Position numbers and translations under genes: made by a program. Below the pieces are notes generated by a model, which was not told the origin of the DNA, did not search any database, and worked only from the letters and a program-made list of their open reading frames with translations. 64,000 bases of DNA from Streptococcus suis (lineage in GTDB: Bacteria; Bacillota; Bacilli; Lactobacillales; Streptococcaceae): assembly GCA_029593505.1 (NCBI GenBank), contig JAKTNI010000003.1, positions 154,466-218,465 of the forward strand. The letters are read 5' to 3'. Positions within the stretch are counted from its first letter, which is position 1. Each line of letters starts with the position of its first letter. This document shows, piece by piece, positions 54,101-63,402 of this stretch.

Positions 54101-56266
54101 TTTGGGCATTGCTGCAAAAAAATTCCCTGTTCCCATGGAAGGATCTAGGATTTTGCCACCTGTAAAGCCATCTCTTTCCAACTTATCCCACATCTGACGG
54201 ATAAGGGCAGGGTCTGTATAATAGGCTGTCAGAGAGGACTGTTTCATATCCGAATACTCTTTATCTGTGACTAGGCTTTTCAGTTCTTCTCGTTCCTTAG
54301 AAAATTTTGGATTATAGTCATCAAAAAATTCATTGGCTAGTCCACCCCAGCCTACATACTTGGCAAGGAGTTCTTGTTCACTTGGTAAAGCATTGCGGTA
54401 CTCCACTTCCAAATTTTTTACCAACCGAATTGCCGCGATGTTTGTCTCAACCTTATCTCTAGCAGTCTTAGGATAAAAGTCCGTCAAATCTTCTGGAAAA
54501 TAAAAGTCCGTTACTGGAATCTCTGGAATTGTTTCGACTACTACCTCTTCAGGAATTTGACTATCTGATTCTTCAAGATCAGTATCGTTATGACCTTTTT
54601 CTGAACCATCTGGTTCCAATAGTCCAATACTCTGAACTGGCTCCTCTTCCAGAAATGAAAAAAGATTTAGTTCTTGGTCCGCTTCTTCTAACTCTGTTTG
54701 TTTTTCTGCCTTTGGCTGATGAAGTGCCTGACTGACTTCTTCCCAGGTCCTCACATAAAGAACTGGATTTTGTTCAATGATATCCGAAAAATCATTGACT
54801 AACTCAATCCGAATCAAACCGTTCAATCGAGCATCACTGACCGACACGACCTCAAAGTCCTGTCCCTTATAGAAAACCAATGACCCCAGAGGATAAGTGT
54901 CCAATACTCTCTGGACTAGTGGATTTTCCGCTAACTCTTCATCAACCACTACTTTCGACTCAGCTTTCTCTAGCTTGCTTTTCCAATCTCTGAGGGTTAA
55001 ATCTGGCTGATTACCTTTATTTTTTTCAAATTGCTCCGCATCTTCTCTGCTGAGTTCTTGGTGTAAAAAGGCGTAGGCAACTTGTCGCAGCTCTTCAATG
55101 GAAAGCTGGCTACCAAAGAAAAATTCAACCTTTTCATGACTCAATCCCATTTGGAGTAGTTCTGTCGCAAGGGCTAGTTGAGTTACCGAGGCTTTGGGAT
55201 AGCCACCTAGTAAAGCAAGGTCCGCATTTTTCAAACGAAAACGACCTGCCGCATCCAATAAAATACTGACTTGGCCTGATTCAAACTGAGATAGCTCAAT
55301 CCCTAGCTGAGTCAATTTTTCTTGATTTTCTATCCTAATAGCTCGTCCAATTTTTTCTAATTCCTTTTCTTCGACTGTAGTCAGCGTTCGTTTCAGCTCA
55401 TAGGGACTACCATCAGCCTCTAGATAGGTAAGTAACTCCTCGCCATCAAAGACTGGTGTCATTTCCATCTCAGTATCAAAATCACCTCGTCTAAGATTCG
55501 GAAGTTTTGAACGTTCATTTCGAATTTGGTCAAAATATGTTAGAATCTCAAATTTACGTCGTAAAGATAACTCTTCATAAGCTGGCAGATGACTGGTTTT
55601 TCCTGTTTGAACATCTAGTTGAGACAAATCTACATCCAAACTAGCAATAACCAGAGAGCCCTCTTCTCTAAATGATATTGCTTGATGAACACTAGCGTTG
55701 TGCTCAATAACAGTTTCTTCATTTTCTTGAACTGTTTCATCTACTATTGTTTCAAGCTCAGGCTCGTAAGTTAAGAGAAACTGTTCAATATCTCGGCTGA
55801 TCCGATCCGCTAAATTATTAGCCACACGATACACATTGACCAAATTAGCTCCCCTACTCTTTTGTAATAGAGAATCTGGTGAAATAGTTTGGTAGTGTCC
55901 ATTTGAGTCTAATAGTTGAAAACGAGTGGCCAGATTGAACAAGGCCACTTCTATCACCAAGTTTTTTTCAGACGGCGATAATTTGTCAAGTTTTTGGAGA
56001 CCAGTTTGGCCGAATACTTGTGTATAGGTCAATAGATCATGAGCAGTATCATAAGGACTAGCCTGGACAAAAGCTGAAACATCTGTCTCAAAGTGAAGTA
56101 CCTGAACAGATCTTTTTATTCCCTGCCTATTTGTCATAAACTGACGAATAAGACTATCCAACTCCTCATCAAAATGCTCTGCTTGGTAATATAAAAATGC
56201 CTCAAGCAGGGCTCTATCACGAGGAATGGTGGCTCTCATCATTTGTAGTAAGACTTCTTGATTCAT
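51116..56266 (-). pseudogene. SNF2-helicase/DNA-methylase fusion of the ICE, N-terminal piece
   Basis: The first 1716 codons of a roughly 2270-residue protein typical of ICESa2603-family elements. After a helical N-terminal region comes an N6-adenine methylase-like domain with SAM motif ILDPSMGTGNFFAAMP and catalytic NPPY-like SNVPFAN (about residues 700-800). Next is SNF2 helicase lobe 1 with HEVGSGKTLTMLGAG, FVDEAHHFKN and FATGTPVSNS (about 1480-1700). The frame stops at NFDS-TGA, where relatives have a Trp (WVGAFG), so one G-to-A change splits the gene. The start at 56,266 is set by GGGAGGG. The likely role was protection or remodelling of element DNA during transfer. Confidence 0.85.
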
Positions 56267-56282
56267 TTTCCCTCCCATTTTA

Positions 56283-56311
56283 AAAGGGCTGAGAGTTTTT
56301 CTCAGCCCTTT
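56283..56311 (-). terminator. Terminator before the SNF2/methylase gene
   Basis: 11-bp stem AAAGGGCTGAG/CTCAGCCCTTT with a 7-base loop, 4 bp after the stop of the 183-residue gene. It abuts the methylase ribosome site and may attenuate rather than stop. Confidence 0.7.
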
Positions 56312-56314
56312 GCG

Positions 56315-56866
56315 TTAATCCAGGACCAAGGCTCGTTGGTCTCTTTCTTGTGGAATTCCTTCCATTACAGTTGCCACATAGTGTTGTAAGAAACGACTTT
56401 TATGGTCTAGTAAATCTTTTTGCAAGGCAAGGTGAACCAAATCTCCAAAATAATCCTGACTAGAAATGGCCAAGTCCTGTTGAATCATGGCCTGTAAGGT
56501 TTCAAGGCTAAGTGGTGAATAATCGTCACTATCCAAAACCTCATACTGTTCCAAGGTGTCTGAGAGACTATTTGAGGACATTAAATCCATAATAAAACTA
56601 GAGCCTTCACCTGTTCGGTACAACTTTTCCAGAATGTCAGTCATATCTGCCTGTACTTTATCCTGATAACTATCAACTTTAACTCGTAGCTCATCACTAA
56701 TCAAGGATAGGTCATCCTCATCCATATAATCTTGATAAACCTGATTGAGGATTGTTCTATTAGAAATACTTAATTCCAAAGAGAGGAAAGCCTTGATAAA
56801 CTCTTGGTAATCGACCTTCTCCATTTCAGATAAAGCCTCTTTCATGGTGTCAAAGTTCCAAGTCAT
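56315..56866 (-). CDS. Conserved ICE protein, helical
   Basis: A 183-residue, very acidic, all-helical protein (MTWNFDTMKEALSEMEKVDY; IQQDLAISSQDYFGDLVHLA). No signal peptide or enzymatic motif is visible. It lies between the small calcium-repeat protein, which it overlaps by 17 bp, and the SNF2/methylase gene, and is co-transcribed with the adhesin gene. I know it only as a conserved companion in this element family. Confidence 0.7.
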   Translation of the reverse strand: MTWNFDTMKEALSEMEKVDYQEFIKAFLSLELSISNRTILNQVYQDYMDEDDLSLISDELRVKVDSYQDKVQADMTDILEKLYRTGEGSSFIMDLMSSNSLSDTLEQYEVLDSDDYSPLSLETLQAMIQQDLAISSQDYFGDLVHLALQKDLLDHKSRFLQHYVATVMEGIPQERDQRALVLD

Positions 56867-57041
56867 CGTACAACTCCTTTTGTGGGACTTGTGGTGAATG
56901 TCCAGATTGTAGCTCCTCTAAATCAGCTTGACCATCACCATCTGTGTCAACAGACTGCGGATCGGTTCCCAAAGCTAGTTCCTGAGCATCTATCAAACCA
57001 TCATGGTCCGAATCCTTTTCATAAATGGTTTTTGGATTCAT
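56850..57041 (-). CDS. Small thrombospondin type 3-like Ca-binding repeat protein
   Basis: A 63-residue acidic protein starting right at the adhesin stop codon (MNPKTIYEKDSDHDGLIDAQ). It has two calcium-binding repeats: DSDHDGLIDAQELALGTDP and DTDGDGQADLEELQSGHSP, each with the DxDxDGxxD loop of thrombospondin type 3 or dockerin-like repeats. It has no signal peptide, which is odd for a motif usually found outside the cell. AGGAGGAGAAG at the end of the adhesin gene serves as its ribosome site, and it overlaps the next gene by 17 bp. It may once have been part of a larger surface protein. Confidence 0.75.
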   Translation of the reverse strand: MNPKTIYEKDSDHDGLIDAQELALGTDPQSVDTDGDGQADLEELQSGHSPQVPQKELYDDLEL

Positions 57042-60000
57042 CTACTTCTCCTCCTTTTTCTTTAGTCCATAAGCTGTACCGAGTAAAATCCCAGCCCCAA
57101 TCAAGCCCAAAAGGGATTCCTGTTCCCCTGTATTTGGCAAAATGCTTGCTGGAATAGGCGGTTCAATAGTCTCAATTGGTGGTTGAGGTGGTCTGGGTTG
57201 ATTTGGACTTGGTTCTTCAGGTTTAGGTGTATGTGTTACAACTGTATTTGAGCTGATGACATAGCCATTCACTGTATGGAGATAGGTATTCTCCACCTGA
57301 CCAGTCGCAATCCGTTTCATATGAAGATAAACATCTGCCTGAAAGGCTGAATCATCAGAGGTAGTCTCTAAGAAGGATTTATCAAATGAAATTGACACGA
57401 GGCCATTTTCTGTATCTACCTGTTGCAAGGTATATTTCGTGACTTCTGTCCCCTCTTTTAAGATAGAACCGTCTTTGAGCGTAACATCTGTCATCAGATA
57501 GCTGCGATAAACACCATTGTACTCATCATGCTTTTCATCATAGTTATCCTCAAAACCATATTCAAATAAATCTGTCGCACGATTGCTTGGAATCATCGCT
57601 CCAACTAAGCGATAGTTAAAGATTTGATTCAAGGCCACTTCTTTCCCATCAAGGTTGTTATTTTTATGAGACAAGTCAATCACCACATCCTTTTGTGGGT
57701 CTAGTTTGGGAACATTATTGACCACTGTTTCCGTGACATAAGCCAAGCCAAAATCAATCTGATAGGCAGTATTTTCATACCGACCACCTGTTTTGGTCAG
57801 CTCATTTTTAACCGTCATCGGAAGCGTGACAACTAAGGTTTGACCAGTCTTCACATAGGTCTCATAAAAGGTTTTGGGATTATCGCTACTAAGGACTTGA
57901 ATGGCTCCTTTTGGTGCAAACTGACGTTTGGCCATGGCATCTTGGACGACTTTCGGAGCTTCTGACAAACTAGTGTATGTGCTGACAGAGATACCAGATA
58001 CACGATTACCATCCTTATCCAAAACTTGAATTCCATCAGGATTTAGGGTAAGGGCTTCTTCTGGGTAATCGTCTACCATGTAAAATCCCTTGGCAAGAAC
58101 ATCATCCGTTACGACCATGTCCTTATATTGACTGTAATCCAAGACAATTTTGTAATAATTAACTGTATTCGGAAGGACAGTCTTTCCATCAATTAAAATG
58201 CCTTCTTGATTGGTATTAGACTTATGTGGAGTTACTTTAGGGACGAAATTGGTCACCGTGTTGGTTTCATAAACTTGGCCAAAGTTCACCTGATAGGCCA
58301 CGTTTTCATAAGACTTCCCTGAATTTATTATGGTTTCCAAAACCGTCATCGGAGTGACAATGGTAATATTCTCCCCCTTGGTCACATAAGATTCATAAAA
58401 TGCTTGTGGGTCTTCAGGCATGAAAACTTGAAAAGCTCCTGTAGGCTGAATTTTTTGTTTAGAAAGGGCTGCTTGTAAAGATTTAGGAGCTTCTGATAAT
58501 TGAGAATAAGACTTCACCGTGATTCCTGAAACTGTTTTTCCATCAGATGTGATAAACTGAATAGCTGTTTCATCTGGGAATAAAGCTTCTTCTGGATAAT
58601 CATCCACAAAGTAAAATCCTTGTGCAATCTGAGAGTTGTCTGCTTTAATCCCTCGGTATTGGTCCAAGTCCCATGAGAGAGTATAGTAATTTTGAGTTCC
58701 CACTAGCATAGGCTTCCCATTGATATCCACTTTGTCTTTGTTTAGGTTTTGTTTCTTGGATTCTGGAGTAACAAGGGTGTTGGTCACTTCCTTGGCCTCA
58801 TAGCCATTGCCGAAATCTACTTGGTAAGCCCTGTTTGTATAGGTCTTTGTCTGACCGTAGAGACTATCTTTAACCGTCATTTTGGTCAGTAAAGCTAAAG
58901 ATGTACCTGTTTTGACATACTGGTCATAAAAGGCTTGAAAGGCACCTGTCGGTGTAATCTTAGCACGAGCCAATTTATCTTGAAGGTCTTTAGGGGCTTC
59001 ATTTAGGGAAGCATAGTTTTTAACCGTAATTCCTGATACCTTCTGACCGTCAAGGGTTGTAACAGCCGTCCCATTTTCCACCACATCAAGCACTTCCTCT
59101 GAGTAATCGTCCACAAAGAAGAAGCCTCGTGCAATTGTCTCTTTAGCAGAACGATCTCCCTTATACTGGTCCAAATCCCAAGTCAAACGATAGTGGTTGG
59201 TTGTGCCAAGGGCTACGACCGTGTCATTAATGAGGACACCATCCGCATTTTCATTGTTTTTATCTGGTGTAATGAGTGTAGTTGTCTCCCCATCACCTGG
59301 TGCACGAACCGTTACAACATTTGAAGTGACTGTGTAAGCATTGGTTGTGCCCTTGTTCAAAAGGAGTTTGTAACTATTGGAATAGGTTACCCCATCATTT
59401 TGAACAGAACCATAGAGTTTTGGAGCAGTCAGTTGATAAACCTTGGTTAAATCTTTATTTACCTCCTGCAACAAGTTTTCCTTTGCAGTTAAGGTCACAA
59501 AATTCTTAGTCTCATCAAAGCTAAGGACATAGTTTCCATTCTCTTTTTGTGTTGTTTCCTTATCAAATAGGTAACCAGCAGGCAAGTAGTCCTCAAAAAT
59601 GAGACTAGTCGTTTGAGCACGATTGGGCGATAAGGCATCAACTGTTAAGGGATAAATCACCGTTGAATCTTTTGCGACAGTTTTCTCATGAAGATTAGCT
59701 TGGTCACTATTGACCACTTCTTTCATAATCTCTGGAGTTGTCGTCAAACGGTACGCATGATAATGGACAGTGGGTACTTGTGGTGGCGTTAGAAGTTCTT
59801 TTGGAATAGGTTTGACAGGTAAGGTTACCTTGGTCAAAGTTAGACTAGGCTGCACCACCTCTTCCAAAGATTTTGGCGTAAAGGTTACAGGCTTTTCTGG
59901 TGTAAATGTTTTAGGCGTAAAAACATCTGGTGTTACCGTAATAGGTTCTGGAATGGGTTCAAGTTCCACCGTTACATGAGGTTTGGGACTATACGGTGTT

Positions 60001-61913
60001 ACTGTACGTGCAACTGGTAGGGTATTTAAGGCAAACCAGTAAGACAATCCAACATTCTGTGGCATATCGCCTTGGCCAAAGGTTACTGTGTAGGTATTTC
60101 CTGATGTAACTGTTGAGACAATTGCTCCTTTATAAGCATAACGACTTGATGTGGTATCCCATTCCTCAGGTAAATTCAAATCACTTGCACGATTGGAACC
60201 CAAAGAACGTGCTAGACCTTCATTAGTCACTTGAACGGTTGAACCATTAATCGGCACAAATTTCCCAGATGAATCTTTGACATATTCTAGACCAATGTCA
60301 TTATGATTGAGGGAAGAATGTGTGAAGACTCCTGGCTTTTCTTTGGAGAAGGTAACTTGTGAACCGTCTTCCAAGAAATACTTAGCAACTACACGAAACT
60401 CCATCTTGTCTGTTCGCCAGTCACCGTTTCCGTCATTTCGATAGGCAATAAAGCCCTCTGTGGGATCGTTTGGTACAACCAATTTCACAGCATCGGTTCC
60501 AGCAGGTGATACAAGGTTGGTAATATCGTAAGTCACACGACTAATCTTTTTCCCATCAAATCGTGCATGTTGAAGATTTTGATAGTTAAAACTAAGGGTC
60601 TCACCTGTTTTGAAGCTATCATAGACAAAGAATCCTGTTGAATCCAATATTCTTGAGTAGCCACCCAGCAAAGCATCGCCAGTTGAAATGATCTGATCAG
60701 GATTTCGGGTAATGGCCCCATGTTGTGCTTGTGGCTCACCGTTATTGAGATTGAGGGCTTGAGCAAGGGCTTCAGAAATATAACCTTCTTCACCTTTTGA
60801 AATCTCGGCTAAGTCACGTTGATAGCGTTCCAATTCTTTGGCATTATAGACATCAATCGCTTCATTCTCTTTTCTGGCTGCGGCTTCTTTTTCTTTATTA
60901 CGTTTGGTAATAGCTTCAATCTCAGCTGCTCGATCTGAAACTAATTGTTGTTTCTCCTGATTCGCTTGATCTACTGCGGCTTGACCTGCACGGTTTTCAG
61001 TATCAACAGCTGCTTGACCTGCCTGATTACGCCTTTCAATGACTTCGTTATCTGCTTTTGCCTTAGCAAGTCCAGCTTCATTTTCTTTTTGAATGGCTTG
61101 GTTTTTCGCAACAATATCATCTGCCTTGGCTTTCTTTGTTAGATAATCCGCTACAGCTTGTTCGTTAGTTAATTGAATGGTTTCAACAGCTTTGCCATAG
61201 TTTGTATAGTCTAATACAGATGTCCCATTTCCTGATGAAACTACTTGTTCATTTACTGTCACATCAGCATCTGCATACCGAGTTTTTAGGTCATTGACTT
61301 TGGTATCAACCCAAGCATTTGTCTCTTTACCAGTTTGGTTGGCCCCTTCGTAGGCCTGTGTCAGTTTCCTATTTTCTTGTTCAATGCGGGCTTTATTCGA
61401 TTCGTATGTCGCTTTGTCAGCTTTGTAGGTTTCAGTAACTTCATTGATAGCCTCAACTTGGTTTTGGGCATCTGCTTCAGCTTTTGAAATTTGTTGGTTG
61501 GTTTCAGTCGCAGATGTCGTATTGCCTAAGTCCATTGGACTATCTTCAACCGTAGAAACACCTTCAGCCTTTGCTTCTTCAACTGCTTGTATTACCGTAT
61601 CATGTGGTACGGTAACAGCAATCGCTCCATTAGATTGTCCAGTTAACCCTAAACTTTCAGTTTGTTCAGAAACATGGTTTGGTTGTGTTTCTGGTAAATT
61701 CGTGGCTGGATTCTCCATTCGTTGAATGGTGGTGTCAACTGATGATGTGACTTCATCAGCATGTGCAACCGTTCCTCCCCAAGCAACAACAGCCGTCACC
61801 ATGGTTCCAAGGGCAACGGAACATAGAGTGCGATATTTTTTACTCTTGCGAAAGACGTGTTTCTCGCCTTTTTCCTGATTGACAAGAAAGTGATGATTAC
61901 ATGTTTTGGTCAT
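57042..61913 (-). CDS. Antigen I/II family cell-wall adhesin
   Basis: A 1623-residue surface adhesin that binds host glycoproteins and other bacteria. A YSIRK-like signal peptide (about residues 20-52, ending AHA-DEV) is followed by an Ala-rich coiled-coil stalk (about 130-370). The V domain with GFFVYDSFKTGE comes next (about 390-640). A Pro-rich stalk (PEKPVTFTPKSLEE) follows, then three related C-domain modules sharing the WDLDQYKG pattern (around 930, 1095 and 1265) and a fourth variant module. The sorting signal LPNTG with a hydrophobic helix and KKKEEK tail ends the protein. It is complete and anchored by sortase A. ICESa2603-type elements often carry such an adhesin, thought to aid mating contact. 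Confidence 0.93.
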   Translation of the reverse strand: MTKTCNHHFLVNQEKGEKHVFRKSKKYRTLCSVALGTMVTAVVAWGGTVAHADEVTSSVDTTIQRMENPATNLPETQPNHVSEQTESLGLTGQSNGAIAVTVPHDTVIQAVEEAKAEGVSTVEDSPMDLGNTTSATETNQQISKAEADAQNQVEAINEVTETYKADKATYESNKARIEQENRKLTQAYEGANQTGKETNAWVDTKVNDLKTRYADADVTVNEQVVSSGNGTSVLDYTNYGKAVETIQLTNEQAVADYLTKKAKADDIVAKNQAIQKENEAGLAKAKADNEVIERRNQAGQAAVDTENRAGQAAVDQANQEKQQLVSDRAAEIEAITKRNKEKEAAARKENEAIDVYNAKELERYQRDLAEISKGEEGYISEALAQALNLNNGEPQAQHGAITRNPDQIISTGDALLGGYSRILDSTGFFVYDSFKTGETLSFNYQNLQHARFDGKKISRVTYDITNLVSPAGTDAVKLVVPNDPTEGFIAYRNDGNGDWRTDKMEFRVVAKYFLEDGSQVTFSKEKPGVFTHSSLNHNDIGLEYVKDSSGKFVPINGSTVQVTNEGLARSLGSNRASDLNLPEEWDTTSSRYAYKGAIVSTVTSGNTYTVTFGQGDMPQNVGLSYWFALNTLPVARTVTPYSPKPHVTVELEPIPEPITVTPDVFTPKTFTPEKPVTFTPKSLEEVVQPSLTLTKVTLPVKPIPKELLTPPQVPTVHYHAYRLTTTPEIMKEVVNSDQANLHEKTVAKDSTVIYPLTVDALSPNRAQTTSLIFEDYLPAGYLFDKETTQKENGNYVLSFDETKNFVTLTAKENLLQEVNKDLTKVYQLTAPKLYGSVQNDGVTYSNSYKLLLNKGTTNAYTVTSNVVTVRAPGDGETTTLITPDKNNENADGVLINDTVVALGTTNHYRLTWDLDQYKGDRSAKETIARGFFFVDDYSEEVLDVVENGTAVTTLDGQKVSGITVKNYASLNEAPKDLQDKLARAKITPTGAFQAFYDQYVKTGTSLALLTKMTVKDSLYGQTKTYTNRAYQVDFGNGYEAKEVTNTLVTPESKKQNLNKDKVDINGKPMLVGTQNYYTLSWDLDQYRGIKADNSQIAQGFYFVDDYPEEALFPDETAIQFITSDGKTVSGITVKSYSQLSEAPKSLQAALSKQKIQPTGAFQVFMPEDPQAFYESYVTKGENITIVTPMTVLETIINSGKSYENVAYQVNFGQVYETNTVTNFVPKVTPHKSNTNQEGILIDGKTVLPNTVNYYKIVLDYSQYKDMVVTDDVLAKGFYMVDDYPEEALTLNPDGIQVLDKDGNRVSGISVSTYTSLSEAPKVVQDAMAKRQFAPKGAIQVLSSDNPKTFYETYVKTGQTLVVTLPMTVKNELTKTGGRYENTAYQIDFGLAYVTETVVNNVPKLDPQKDVVIDLSHKNNNLDGKEVALNQIFNYRLVGAMIPSNRATDLFEYGFEDNYDEKHDEYNGVYRSYLMTDVTLKDGSILKEGTEVTKYTLQQVDTENGLVSISFDKSFLETTSDDSAFQADVYLHMKRIATGQVENTYLHTVNGYVISSNTVVTHTPKPEEPSPNQPRPPQPPIETIEPPIPASILPNTGEQESLLGLIGAGILLGTAYGLKKKEEK

Positions 61914-62122
61914 AAAGTGTCCTTCTTTTCTTTTTTATGTAGCAACAAACTGTCACTCTTTATTAGATACGAGGGCGTTAAGCGAGCACGACAAAAATAG
62001 AAGTTTTGACGAAGAACTTTCCGTTCTAGGAGAAACTCTCTTTTTTTGTACAGCTCGTAACCCAAGTTCAATACCATCATAAAAAAGAAGGCTTGATTTT
62101 GTTATCACAATCAGTTCAGGGA

Positions 62123-62154
62123 AAAGAAAAAAGCTATCGGAAGCACAACCGATA
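62123..62154 (-). terminator. Terminator of the Abi gene
   Basis: Stem TATCGG/CCGATA with loop TTGTGCTT, then GCTTTTTTC on the minus strand. The surrounding 61,914-62,255 region holds the adhesin ribosome site AAGGACACTTT but no other gene. Confidence 0.65.
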
Positions 62155-62255
62155 ACCTCTGAAGAATACTTAAAAATAAAAAAAGAGGAGGACTGACGCA
62201 TCAGACCCTCCCAGACGTGACTAGCACGCCCCAATTCGATACAACTATGATACCA

Positions 62256-63266
62256 CTAATTTCGTTTTTCGTCAATAAACTTACTTAATTGTTGAATCGA
62301 TGTTTTTCTATTTGTACTGATAATCTTAAAGAGAATATCACGATTATTGAGGGAAACATCAAAACGTTCAACAATTTCATTGAATTGATTGATGTAGTTA
62401 TTGAGTACTACTGTATCAAATTTTAAAATGTTCAAAGTCCAAATTAGTAGAATGAAATAATCTTCAATGAAAACACAAGTGAATGTCGATAATCCTAAAT
62501 CTTGTTTTATCTGTTTTTTGAGTGCTTTAGATACACCGCTTGAAAAATTGGCATCAAAAATCGCACTGTTGTGCATGGTAGCATTCCTTAACTCAATAAG
62601 AGCATTGACAACTAACTCAAGAGAGTTTGACCTATTTGGAATGATCGTGATATCTTGATTCAATTTTTCACGACTTGACTTAGTTAAACTTCCTAAAAAT
62701 CTACTAAACTGTCCTAAAGTAATAACTTCAAAATAAGCCCAGAGAGGAATTTGATAATCACTTTTTAAATAATGCTTAATGACCTCATTTTTATCTGAGT
62801 AATAGTCAATTGTATCCAGTACATTTTGTCTAGTTTCATTGTACTGATCGAGTTTATTACCATATTTTTCATGGTCTTCAGGATAGTCCATGTAACAAGC
62901 CAATTGATGTTCTAATATATCTTCTACCCCACTACTAGATTCTGCAACTATTGAATCGATAGTCCGATTTTTTAATGCTGTCTCTACAAGCATCACTATT
63001 GGATAAAATAGTCCTTTTAACTCCATATCAAAATTGTAGATTGCTTCAATTTCCTTAAATGAAGAAAGGGGCAGAATCCCATCTGAATTGGATTTTTTAA
63101 CGAATCTATATCGTTTATAACCATGATAATATCCCATATTTAAGAGTGTGACAGAGTCACCATCTTGAATATCTATTTTATGATTTTTAAAGATATGGTT
63201 AACTAGATCCCCAGAAGTTAAACCAGTTTTCGACTCTTTTTTCATTTTTTCAATAATTATTTCCAT
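62256..63266 (-). CDS. Abi family (AbiD/AbiF-like) HEPN protein
   Basis: A 336-residue soluble protein of the Abi_2 type, associated with abortive infection of phages. The family pattern is visible as LLNMGYYHGYKRYRF near the start, LFYPIVMLVETALKNRT (about residue 92), IPLWAYFEVITLGQFSRFLG (about 180) and the HEPN RNase motif LRNATMHNSAIF (Arg-x4-His, about 230-241). The last 90 residues are helical. In known systems such HEPN proteins cut RNA during phage infection. It is a single gene with its own terminator, between the adhesin and the CHAP hydrolase. Confidence 0.82.
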   Translation of the reverse strand: MEIIIEKMKKESKTGLTSGDLVNHIFKNHKIDIQDGDSVTLLNMGYYHGYKRYRFVKKSNSDGILPLSSFKEIEAIYNFDMELKGLFYPIVMLVETALKNRTIDSIVAESSSGVEDILEHQLACYMDYPEDHEKYGNKLDQYNETRQNVLDTIDYYSDKNEVIKHYLKSDYQIPLWAYFEVITLGQFSRFLGSLTKSSREKLNQDITIIPNRSNSLELVVNALIELRNATMHNSAIFDANFSSGVSKALKKQIKQDLGLSTFTCVFIEDYFILLIWTLNILKFDTVVLNNYINQFNEIVERFDVSLNNRDILFKIISTNRKTSIQQLSKFIDEKRN

Positions 63267-63366
63267 TTAAAATATTCAGTAACCTCTCCTTAATATTATA
63301 CCATATCACTAAACTTATCAAAGTAACTAAAAGGTAGAATTTCTTACGAAATATTTGCAAAACAAT

Positions 63367-63395
63367 ATGCTAACAAATCCAATTATTGTTAGCAT
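63367..63395 (-). terminator. Terminator of the CHAP hydrolase gene
   Basis: 10-bp perfect stem ATGCTAACAA/TTGTTAGCAT, followed by ATTGTTTTG on the minus strand, 8 bp after the stop codon. Confidence 0.7.
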
Positions 63396-63402
63396 ACCTT
63401 TT

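Noticed and set aside
60945..61142. Open frames opposite the adhesin gene
   Set aside because: These are shadows of the repetitive coiled-coil coding sequence on the other strand.
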